Shown here: positions 12,690-24,020 of the stretch, piece by piece
Layout of the letters: each line of letters starts with the position of its first letter
Numbering within the stretch: the stretch's first letter is position 1
Assembly: GCA_021234535.1 (NCBI GenBank)
Contig: CM037832.1
Span: forward strand, 4,995,135-5,059,134
From: Stichopus chloronotus
Taxonomy: Eukaryota > Echinodermata > Holothuroidea > Aspidochirotida > Stichopodidae
DNA length: 64,000 bases
Direction of reading: 5' to 3'
Program-made: the position numbers and the translations under genes
The notes under the pieces: generated by a model
Told to the model about the DNA's origin: nothing
Seen by the model: only the letters and a program-made list of their open reading frames with translations
The model's database searches: none

Positions 12690-13510
12690 TGTTTTGTACT
12701 ACAGGTGATCTAAATTCAGAAGAAATTTTACATGCTTAAAGTGTCCCTACTGATCATCACGTAGGTGATCCATTAGTAATGTAGATTTATCCCCCCTCAG
12801 CTGATAACAGGACTATGATGCAAGCTTATTCTCCCTGATTACAGGTGATTTAATGTTCACCCTCCCCGGTAACAGTTGATTTATGTTTCAACCTTGCCCA
12901 CGTTCACCCTCGCTAATGGTAGCTGGTGACCTATGTGTTATTGATGTGTGTTTACCATCGCCCGGTTTGTTGATCTAGCTTTATCCTTGTTGATTACATC
13001 TGATCTACTTGTCCAACTCATTGAAGCTATTCTTGTTTTCCCAACTTATTACAGGTGATGTATGATCACAATTTATAAGACAGGATCAATGATAGCGACT
13101 GATTACAAATGATCTATGTCTTTGATCCCAACTGATTGAGGTGATCCCAACTGGTTACAAGTGGTTTATGATCCCAACTGATTTGATGTGATGCATGTTT
13201 CCAACTGATTACATGTAATCTATGATCCCAAATGATTACAGGTGACCTATGATCGAAACTGATTACAGAGATCTCCATTTTCCAACTGATTACATGTGAT
13301 CTATGATCCTTTCTGACTTCTGATGATGTATGATCCAGACTAATATCATTTGATTTATGATCCTATGTGATTACAGAGATTTACATTTTCTCTACTGATT
13401 AGAGGTGATCTATGATCCCAATGTATTTCAAGTGATGTTTGATACCAATGATTACGGTGATCTGCATTCCCAACTGATTATAGCTGGCGATCCTATGTTT
13501 CCATGTAGTT
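12690..13510. repeat. Long degenerate minisatellite, about 28-32 bp unit
   Basis: The phrases 'TGATCTATGATCCCAACTGA' and 'TTACAGG' recur at least twenty times, most regularly between 13070 and 13450. The unit length drifts. The 5' part (12690-13070) is more diverged. Confidence 0.85.
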
Positions 13511-13635
13511 ATTTTTGGTGATCTAAGTTGCCATGTCCTTTCTTCTCTCCACCTTAGATATTCAAACCTGCCTCCCCGCTTAACATTTTGTCTGTTGCAA
13601 GCAAGCCAGCACCGATACACCATGTTACGTATAAT

Positions 13636-13705
13636 ACACACACACACACACACACACACACATACTATATATATATATATATATAGATAGATATAGATAT
13701 ATATA
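13636..13705. repeat. Microsatellite (AC)n, (AT)n and GATA-type tract
   Basis: About 13 AC units are followed by about 10 AT units and then ATAGATAG-type sequence. It is a compound microsatellite likely to be length-variable. Confidence 0.97.
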
Positions 13706-16700
13706 CACTTATAGTTTACATTTTCATTACAAACTGAGTACTGTTGAAAGTACCCTCAACAAATTTACCATTCCTTCAAATTTATTGGTAGTTTAAAATG
13801 TGGGGTCTCTGCTTTTCAAGTTCACTCTTACAGACGTTTCTGTCCATGGTGTATGCAGATGGCAACGAAAGTAGCAGGTACGTAGGACTTTTGCTGCGTT
13901 ATTAAAGAACTTTCACTGGTACGCTGGGATACAAATACAGCTCTCACGTTATGGTCTTAATTGTGGTATGTTTAGATGTTCATAGTGTGGGAAGGGACAT
14001 TCTACTGAAATGCAAGTTTTTAGGTTTTCCAATTTTGTGAATATCAGAGTAATTTGTGATTCATTATGTTCTGGTCTAAACACAGTTCAACTTTCCCTGG
14101 TTCCCTTCATATCTTTTTGAATATGGATTGTGAGCCGGAGAGATGCATACTTCCGAATTTTTTTGTAACATAGTTTTGTACTGATGATACCACTTTCCAA
14201 CTTTTGTCACTTCCCGTCATTTTAGATGATTACAATCAAATGTGTGTTGTGATTTGTGCATTCATCTAAGCTTGCTAGGTACCTGTCTTTAAGCCATGTA
14301 ATTAACGGTTCTTCCTGGATAGTACAGTGATAGTTTAATCACCATCTCATTTATTGAATTTAGATTAACCCCATCAAGTTTGGTTTTTTTTTTTATCTTA
14401 AGGTTTACTTTAACGCATTTGCAACTTTTCCTATTTTTGTTGGATATCTTATCTTTGCAATGGTTGTCAATTTTTTTTTCTCTAGGATTGCTAAAAACAA
14501 TAGTTTTTTGATGGGTAGATGTTTTGGGATCACAAAGGGTTTGACATTTTTATGAAAACAAAACTTTTATAAGACACGTCCCATGTATGAGCAATTGATG
14601 TGAAGATGGGGTAAGCTGATTATCTTTTTTTGTTGACATGTCACAGCAGCTGTAAACATGGTTGACTGTGATTTTCTATCTTTGCACTTTGTGACCATAA
14701 AACTATTTTCAGATTTTATTTTATTTTTTTTTTTGCAAATGCCATAGGCATCGCTATACTATGTACTTTTATCTGAGTGCTGCAATTTTCAAGATGTGAG
14801 TCATTCAATACGATGCAGATAGTTTATCATTCTCTTTACTTTAGATCAATGTGCGTGATTATGCATGGATACAGTACATTGTAGGAGCCTGTTGATGTAC
14901 AGATACAGAATAGTGTCTACCTGTTTCCTTGTTGTCATCAAGTGTGTTTTGATAATGAATTCAGTCTTACAGTCACAACTGGACACCGGAATTCAACAAA
15001 TTCATCAGAACAGTACAATGATCCTTACAAACTACAGCGATTATTAACATACAGCGTGGAGGGAAAAAAGTTTAGATCTACACCCATTTATGCATTTCCT
15101 TGCAACTTGTGGAAAACGGCATTTTATCAGTTTTTATGGTGGAACAATATTAATGCACTTTCTTCTCTCCCCTTCCACATTCTCCTCTGCAGTTATCAAT
15201 AAATTCCACCTGTTGTGCTCTCTCTCTCAATAGTTTAATGTGTGTGATGAATTTCTGTCACCTCTGATTTTCACTTTATCATTTTCATCATGGTTAAAGC
15301 CAGTATTTTGTCATCTAAATGGAAATGGTGTGAAATGAAATGAAATGGTAGTCTTGGAAAAAGTAGGCCCAGGGCAAAGAGGGGCCACAAAGGGATTGAG
15401 TGCATGAAAGTCCCTACCATGACTATGTGCTGTTACGAACAGTTGTTTTCTCAATGTACTTTGTTCCAAACTGAAGTAAGAATTGCAAAGGATCTGTTGT
15501 TTTAAGTTGCAGACTTGATCCATCAATTCTGGGGCACCTGATCATGTAATAGTTTCATCGTCAGTTTATTTGTTTCTGACAGTGTTCTTTTCATCAGCAA
15601 TTCTTTAGGATCTGTGATATATGTTTTAGTTGTTTAAATGAAGCCACATGAATGTTTCCTTGAATGTATAATGGTGTCTGTGCAAAAGTGAGGCCAACAA
15701 AAGTTTGAGCAACTTAAAAATTGTTTGCATGTGAAAATTTTTTCGGTTATGGTGAATGAACTGAATATATCATGAGCTCCAACATTAATTCCAAAAGTTT
15801 TTTATTCTCTAACACCAAAAGCATATTACAATACTCAAGAAGCAAAAGAACTGAAATGTGAGAAGTACTGTAAAGCACAGACCAAAGTTCGTTTAATGCA
15901 TTCCCGCTGATTGTCGTTTAATCTCGGGTTTATCACTAACATTGGGCATTTCCACCATGCCATACATCATAGTTGGCGTGGAGGGACCTTAGCCAGTGAC
16001 CTACATACACCTGCCTACACTTTATGTACTCTTTAATGGGCCACCTGTTCTGAGCAAGAAAAAGTAGCAAATTCCATTTTGAACGTTATGCTTCCTACTT
16101 TCTCTGTGTTCAAGCAATTTAGTTTCATAGCATTTTCTAGAGGCTATGCAAATGGAGAGTATTGCAAAAACTGCATATCACTTGCTGTGTTATAGTAAGT
16201 GCAATTTCAGTGGCAGCCTGGCACGATGTGTTCGTACACACGTTTCACTGTTTTTCACTTTATGAAGGAATCCCGTCGAGTTTGGAACTGGAACTGGGTA
16301 ATAAATGTCAGGCAGGTACCCAGTTACCTGGGTTACCCTTGGAAGACACTAGCATCCAGTGTTTCTCATCATGCTGTCCGCAATGGAATTTAACAAAGTC
16401 TCAGTGTGCTTTAGAGGTCCATGCACAGAGTTAAAATGTAAACTGTTGAAGACCTCAGTCAGAGAGTGATATGAGATCAGAACTTGATTTGAAAATTCTC
16501 CATGAAAGAAAATATGTACTTCTCCACCCCCTCCTCTCCCCACACTCAGCTAACCTTTCTCTAAACAATCATTTAATCATAGACCATGGTCCTTCCCATG
16601 ACTACATACAAAGTTCTCTGTGTGGCAAGCTAATATGGCTGGCTACAGCCACCCATACTTTAACCACTCTTAAATTTCCTTTCGAAAAGGTCAGTTTTTT

Positions 16701-19540
16701 TTACCTCTTGTGTTTCTCAGATAAGAAAAATCCTGAGGCTTCATGGGATACATGCTTCCACATTGCTGAATTAGTTCAATGCTCATTAATGCTGAATCAA
16801 AGGTAACTTTTGTCCCAAAAGCAAGGCAGATAAAAAAAAAAAAAACTACCCATATATATACACACACGCACGTACACCCAAACGTCATATATCTACACAC
16901 TCTTTGCCAATTGTCTATTGTTTGTAAAATATGTAGGTGTATTATATTAATGATGTACTTTGTTGCAGACAAAAAAGTGCATTGCTCTCTTCAGTTCTAT
17001 TTGTGATCTGTATGAGAGATGATTGTGGTGACTGTTCAGTGGTTAACATAAATCACCAAATACCATGACTGATGAATGGTGGTGATAAGAACTTAGCTGC
17101 TACTCCAGATGACGGACTCGGAAGAAATAAATATAAGTGAAAGAATAATGGTGCTATACAAGATACCAAGATCAGTTCTCATTTGTCAGAAGCTTCACCT
17201 ACCTCACAGCTTGAGTCATTAGTGTTGGTTTATTATAAGGTGGGGTTCTATGCTTGTGTGTGTGTGTATAGTCCAGGGGTGCTATTCGTACAGTGGGGGT
17301 ACCAGGTGGGTGTAGCATAGGGGTTCCATGAGTTTCAATTTCCTGCGAGTACCACAGTTCCCCTGCAGTTGGATCTTCTGAACCTTGTGTCATATTCCTT
17401 GGCAAATCGGTCTGTTATTCTAGTGAAGAAAGGCATACCATCCGTGTCTTCGCAGTCCAAACTTCTCCAAGTCTGCATGCAAACTTCGTCAGGAGAGGTT
17501 GTTCCATTCGCCATTGTTTGTATGTACGTACATGGTGACCATTGTGGCCATTCAACTGGAATGCTATGTATTCGTCTTCTACCAGTACATCCTGGCAAAT
17601 TTAAAAGGGTGAATCAAAAGAGATAAAGAGGGAGCCCATCATTAAAAATGAATTCAGTGCAGCAGTTGTTGGCTGAAATTGATAGCAAACCATATTTCTC
17701 CATATGGAACACCAAAGAAACTGCATGAATAAGCAGACAGACAGGGTTAGTTAAATATGGTTAGCACACAAGAGTTCTCTCTCTAGCCAGAGAACTTGCA
17801 GTGTGTAACATACCAGTAAAAATTTGAAGCAAATGCTGGTACTCTGGAGTGCTGTTTGTAGACAAGGTAAAGTTTGATGGGGAAGTGAAGATTTGCTGGT
17901 AGATAGTGTAACTCTCTGAAGCACTGTTGAGTCCCTAGGCAAACATCGCATAGTGAAGAAATATGGTTTTTAATTAAGCTTATTTGTTTACTCTGTTGGA
18001 TTTTACTGCTCATTGCTATCAGGCATATGCAATTATATACTCTGCAAAAGTTTTGTTTGTTGGCATACTAAAATGGCCATGAGGTATGATGTGTAACTTC
18101 GTGAGGGTGTTCCAGGCATGCATTTGTATGTACTTGGAGAGGGGTGTCATGAAATAGGGTTAATTGCTTTTCATGGTCTAATACATGGCACATTAGTGTA
18201 TCCTGTGAAAATCATTAGTCAAACTGAAACGGTTGTTTCATTTGCATATAATGCCAGCGCATATCAGCATTGGTTGACATGTTTTGGCGACTATCATTTG
18301 CTAGCCGCTCTGTAGGCCACATTTACCAGTTGATATTTATGGTATCATATAATGCAGTACGTTCATAAGTTATCGGCAAAATTATCAACAAGACAGTTGT
18401 AAGCATGTCATGAATGTATCTGTTAGGCATTCAGTTGTGTGAATGCATGCCCAGTTTAGGCCCAGTTGGCATTCATTGGGTCATTAAATTCTGTTGTCGG
18501 GAGCAATTTCCCGCCGACGCCCACACCGAGTACGACGGAATCAGTGCTGCCGTAGCTTGACAAAAACTGTCGTAAATTTTGCTCAAAGAAATAAGGTCTA
18601 ATCTTTTTCAAGGAAACGGCTAAAATTTTGGAACATAGGTCATGTATGTGAATGTCAGACTCAGCTCTTAGATTTTTTTTTTATTTTGCACTCATTGAAA
18701 TGTATCCTTGCATGTCACTGTGAGCTAAAACTTTCTTTTGAGACAGACTCTTAGCATGTGATTATGGTGGATGGAGAGTTCTGATTCCTGTAAACCAGGC
18801 CAAACAATTTGTTTAAAATGTTCCATGCTGAGACTTTCATCATTGGTCCGCTCCAAACCATATGCAACGTTAGTAACCCAGAAGGAAGGTCGTGAATTTC
18901 CAGTTTTTTTTTTTTTACTTTCCAGGTTTTAATATTGATTTCTCTGCAATGTAACTATATATATCAACTTGGGATAAGTGGAGTTCCAACACAGAGGTAG
19001 TATTGAATTCTCAAGAAAAATTGTTCACCTTTGAGGGTGGGTGGTGTTTACCCATGAGGGTGCCATCTCTACTTAAGTGACACTGTGCTGGTGCTTGTGA
19101 TTACACTTTCACCCAGAAAAAAAAAAGAGAAAGAAAAAAAAAGAACACATTGCATGGTTGTCAAGGGATCAGGAAGTCCAAACCTTACATTGATGATACT
19201 CTCCTAATGATGAGATGCAGTTATATTCACTTGAGTGGAGTTTCTAGATATAGCCAGTGTATTATTACTGTAGGTATTTTGGGCTTTGGGATATGTTACT
19301 TAACAGCTCTGGTCACCTCTGTTCCCCTGTATTAGTACTAGCATTATTCCATGTTCTAGTTTTAGACCTTTTTTCCCTCTTATCTGTATTAGAACACTGG
19401 CTTTTTCCTAAATGAATGTATCACACATCAGTCTGTTTTTATTTTCCCCAGATTGACTGTCCTGTCTGCCACTGTGTTAGGAGTGTGTGATGTTGGTACT
19501 CAAAATCCACACCCCCATTTGGTAATCATAATAGAACAGT
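13706..19540. other. No supported gene
   Basis: AT-rich sequence with poly-T tracts and a small compound microsatellite at about 16852-16880. A CpG-rich patch with a TTTCCCGC motif lies at 18490-18580. Open frames here are short and unlike known proteins. Confidence 0.35.
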
Positions 19541-19588
19541 CCAATTGATGGTGCACACAGACATGCAGGCTGGGCCTTTTCTGATTGG
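19541..19588 (+). promoter_or_regulatory. Candidate promoter with two CCAAT boxes
   Basis: A forward CCAAT lies at 19541-19545. A reverse CCAAT box, CTGATTGGTT, lies at 19581-19590 and is an ideal NF-Y site in reverse complement. Pyrimidine-rich sequence follows, then the candidate noncoding exon ending at 19795. It is 7.7 kb upstream of the first coding exon on the same strand. No clear TATA box is seen. The match is by motif only. Confidence 0.25.
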
Positions 19589-19599
19589 TTCTTTGTTAG

Positions 19600-19795
19600 T
19601 TTCTCTCTTTGTCTGGACTGACCTGGAGGGGGAATATGTTTGCAGAGGGAGAGAGGGAGACTGCAGGAAGCTGCTGGCTTTTGTTATTAAACAAGCTGTT
19701 TACTTCTGTGGAAGTGGTAAGGAGGCCCTGTATTGAGGACAAAGAATTTTTAAACCCATCTGTCAAAAGAAAGAAAATTTTACTGAAGTAGGCAG
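19600..19795 (+). other. Candidate noncoding first exon of the CBFA2T-like gene
   Basis: The end is defined by a strong donor, GGCAG|GTAAGC, with the intron starting at 19796. The start is a guess based on the CCAAT boxes just upstream. Joined to 27239, the frame that leads into ATG 27259 meets a TAG at 19789-19791. If this exon is used it is therefore 5' UTR and translation starts at 27259. Other first exons outside or inside the window are equally possible. Confidence 0.22.
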
Positions 19796-20591
19796 GTAAG
19801 CCAGAGGGGTTTTGTTTTGTGTAATTGATTGGTTGTAGTAGGCAGATAGGTAGTAAGCAGTTGTGTTTGTAATATTGGAAGTAGTACTGTATTGTTGTGA
19901 ATCAAAGGAGAGTAATTTTTTTTCTTGGCCAGAGAAAATTGGTCAGAAGTGTTGACCTATCAGTTGGGATTGAGGAATGGCATCCATGGGTTTAGCTTAA
20001 AGCAGAATTCAGGTGTTTCTTTCTTTCATCACGGACCATATCAACACGTTGTCGTTAGACAATAATAAACCACTGCATTGGCAGTGAAGGCACATGTAGT
20101 TACATTTTTTCATGTTCCTGGATTTTACAAATATTTTTGGGTAAGTAGTGTATAAGTTAGCTTACTTACTTGCTTGGAGAACTTTTTTTTCAGGATATTT
20201 TGGATATATCTAGGATAGTTTATCTCAGACAGCTAGGTAAATTGATACCATGGTGAATGTGTTGAGGGAAAGGTTAGGCTGATCACAGAAAAGCCACTGT
20301 CTGATGTTAGTAGTCTGCAAGTAAGTTGTTCGCTTTGGTAGAAACAGTCAGTCATCTTCGGGCTATCTCATCAGAGAAAAGAAATCCAGAAAAGGATACT
20401 GACCTGAATTATCGTATCTTTAGTGTCAGGTATCAGCTGACCTTGTCCATGTCTTTCTTATGTGGTTGTCAAGGATGTTATGACAGCCAGCTAACTGCTC
20501 AATAGAAGTCTGACATAAGTTCTTCACATCCATTTTGAAAATTAAAGACACTGAGGCTGATTCCACTGGTGCATTCATCATCAGGTTCTGT

Positions 20592-20693
20592 ATCTTGTAG
20601 AGGGCAGGTTTGTGCAGTAGCGTTCATCTTGCAGAGGGCAGGTTCGTGCGATACCGTTCATCTTGTAGAGGGCAGGCTCATGCAGTATTGCAT
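20592..20693. repeat. Tandem repeat, 34-bp unit x3
   Basis: Copies start at 20592, 20626 and 20660, each beginning ATCTTG(T/C)AGAGGGCAGG. Further loosely related 'CATCAG' phrases continue to about 21230, suggesting a larger decayed array. Confidence 0.88.
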
Positions 20694-23635
20694 GTATACA
20701 AGGATGCATGTTCATACTGACTGCATTCCAGAGTGAGCAGTACAGCCTTCTGCCATGAAAGTGTCCGCCTATTTATCATTTTCAGTGACTACGTTAATCC
20801 ATGTTGACTATCATCTTCAACATTTCTGGCTGTTCTGTGTAGTGATGTGCTACATCAGTAGCCGCAGGTCGTAGAGAAATTTAACACGTTTATATAATAA
20901 AATAACGTAGATCTGTAAGTTTCATCTGCATTGCCCTGATTCAGTAAGAACGATAGCATGCACTGACATATCTGCGAGGAGTTTTGGTCTGGTACATCAG
21001 AGAAGTAGCAGGTACAAATTAAATCTGTCACAGAGTGGTACCAGCTACAGTACGTATTAAATCTCTGAGGATCATTGGTAGACTGCATCAGAATCATGAC
21101 GGTAAGATGCAGTGATGTTTCTGTCAGGATAGTTGGTCTACTTCATCAGTTTGGTAGCATGCAGTCATCTGTACAGTTGATGCATCAGAATCATCATGTT
21201 AGCATGTGGTGACATACCAGAGAGGATTATTGGCACCCAGGAGGGTGACCCAGGAGGGTGGAAAAGGGGCAGGAGCATTACAGTGCTATTAGTGTTTTTT
21301 GCCTTTATTGCGCACCAACAGCATATACATTACCAAATTCACATAGATCTACAATCTTGGACAAAACTATTGGGACACTGTTGGGCTGTGTCTTAATGTT
21401 GGCACTCAAAATTGCTAATTCTTCAGAGTTGATATACACCCTGATAAAACCATTCAGTCTGAATATTCGTTTGAACAGGTGCGTGTCGCTATGCATGTCT
21501 GTGTGATGGTTGTTTGCATGCATAATTGAGATTCAAGGTATACTGACAGCTCAAATGGTCTCTGGAACTTTTAAAGTTCCCTGGTTCACTTCATTTCTTT
21601 GATGGCTAGATGGTTATTATTACAATGAATTGAAACATTACATGTTGTTATATTATTTCATTTAACACCATTATGCTGTGTGGCTTACCGAATTTCAGTT
21701 TAAGCATACCACCAAACATCATTTTAAAATGGTAGCAGCTGTTTCGACTGCGCTGGTTACTTCGATATCAGTGGATGATTACTGTGAGTAGTTTGTGTAT
21801 ATTAATCACCTTTTTGTTTTCTGGGAATAATGCAGTCAGTCTATGAGAATATCTTGCAAATGGGACAAGTTACTAACACTTGAGCAAAATATACATCTGT
21901 ATCACATGAGAAACTGTGAACTTGAACTAAAATCTTTTTGCTGTACAGTACCATGTGTTCAAGACTGACCAGTCATTCAACAGTGTTTTTACAAAATTTG
22001 AAAACGTAGACCATAGTAATCTCCTAACATGTGAAGTGACCCAGACTTCTTGAGGCCAACTACAGTACATGCAAAGAAGGCTGTGTAATAAGTCTAAATT
22101 AGGGTCTGGGTTGACATATTGAGGTCATAATAAATTATCTTTGCAGTGTTGGTTAGTTAGTATTTAGCATCAATGCAAGGCTGGACTGTGCACGTACATT
22201 CTCTTACATATGTCTCAACAGTATCAGGGCATGTATAACTTGTATACAGTGTCAGAGCCCTGATGGTGGCTGCACCTTGGCATTCTCCTGTTTCTACTTC
22301 CTATTTGCGTTTCATGCCTGCAGTCAATTTTACACTCTTCAGTGAACATAGGGTGGTATATCCAGGCACTGAAACTGAGGCACTGTACTTACTGGCATTC
22401 TGTAAAGCATGGCTCTCAATGAGAAGCTAAGTTAGTTGTGTAGAATTACTACACTCAATAGAAGCTGTATGTTCCATTATCCTCAGATTATAGGTACAGT
22501 ATGAAGAATTTTGTCTATGACAATTACAATCAGCCTTGTGTACGTTTCATACATGTGGTATACCTTTACTGCATAATAGCTACAATCGAAGTTTGCTTGT
22601 GACCCGTCTCTCATGCGACAGTTTTTAGGAGTTGTAAGGAAATTGAGCATGTCAAACATGTTGGATTCTCATCACAGAGTTCTAGACCATTAAATTTGAG
22701 TTGAGTTGCTTTGGGCTAATGTGTGCCTGTCACCGATCTCGACTGTCACCAGACTGGCTTTAGATAGCCAGTGACGATGCATTTTGGAATCTAGGTGACG
22801 GTACGGGTGTTAAAATGGCCGCACCTATGTGGACTAGGGACGAAGAGGTTTAACCGGAAATTGAGTCTGGTCGGTTCAAATTTAAGTAGCATGTGACCTG
22901 ACTGAAACACAATGCAACTCTTTAAAACTCGTTGACTCACTTGCAATGAAACTGATTAGTTGCAAGTTTTGTCATGTTGCAGTTGGGTCCTGACAGTTTG
23001 AGGTAGCCGCTACACCATAATCGTACTTTTTAGCAGTTTGGTGTCATAAAATGACTACACCTAGTTGAACATCAATGCAAGAGTCCATAATAAGTGTTAC
23101 TGTTGTTGAATTAGCCCTCACTCTGGTTAAATGTTCTGGTGCTTTTACCTTCTGTGCCATCAGATTTGCTGACTTTTGATTATTCTCCTCAGGTTTTCAG
23201 GAGGGGTCGGGCAGTCAAGCAGGTGTGCAATTGGGATTGCTTGGGTTGGGGTTTTAGCCCCTTTCTTCAACTCTAGCAATATAATGCTAGACCTACATTT
23301 GAAATAGCAGTGGTCTATTGTCAGCTTTTTTTTCAGGGAGAAGCAGAGCTGTTGAAGGGGGATTGGAAGGTATTTCTTTTAGAGAGCAGTCACTATTTCA
23401 ACTGGCTTTCAGTTTTCACTTTGAGGTGGATGCCCCCTCCTCCAAAACTGCTTGTGAAGAACACTGCCTAAAGCTGGAATATGAGTTGCACCAGCAATCA
23501 CCTGGTTATCTACCTTTGTCCCTGTTTCAGGGAAGAGAAAGTATGGGAAAAGATCACCTGTCAGAAATCTGGAAGAAGAACTATGCACTCATGTTCCAGA
23601 TATTTGAACATGAAAATTTTCTCGACATATTTGTT
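20694..23635. other. No supported gene; decayed tandem repeat then unique sequence
   Basis: At 20990-21230 phrases such as 'GCATCAGAATCAT' recur at irregular spacing. After 21250 the sequence looks unique. A 117-codon open frame at 23318-23671 follows a good acceptor-like TTTTTTTTCAG but has no recognised domain and no clear donor. Confidence 0.35.
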
Positions 23636-24020
23636 GGCCCTACAAAATTCAGACTCTCCGAGAAAGCATAGCAGTCATCACCGTTACTTGAGATCAAACA
23701 GACCAATCACGTAGTCTGCACAGAATTGTAATAGTGTGCTAAATTCATGTCTCGAGGGCACCCTTCTCTTAATGATAGAAAATGATGTGATATCGAGAGA
23801 TACCATCATGGGATAGGGTTTGTTCCATCGATGAAACCTTATCATGGGTGATATCATGTGAGGATTGGCTGGACCAATTGGAAAAGGACATGAATATTCC
23901 TTTAATTAAAAAATTGGGATTTAAACAATGTTTTTCTTGTAGAGGCTACGATGTATTCCCCGGAAGTTTACTTCCACTGACAAATTTTCAGCTCGTATTC
24001 CAGCTTTGAGATATACATTT
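23636..24020 (+). repeat. Dispersed repeat family B, copy 1, with palindromic insert
   Basis: CTACAAAATTCAGACTCTCC..GTTACTTGAGATCA at the start and CTCGTATTCCAGCTTT at the end match 61970-62195 in the same order and orientation. Between these, about 23783-23865 can fold back on itself (GTGATATC...GATAGGGTTT opposite AAACCTTATC...GATATCA), and this part is absent from copy 2. Confidence 0.7.

Noticed and set aside
23318..23671. 117-codon frame after a strong pyrimidine tract and CAG
   Set aside because: No recognisable domain, no clear donor, and it overlaps a dispersed repeat at its end.
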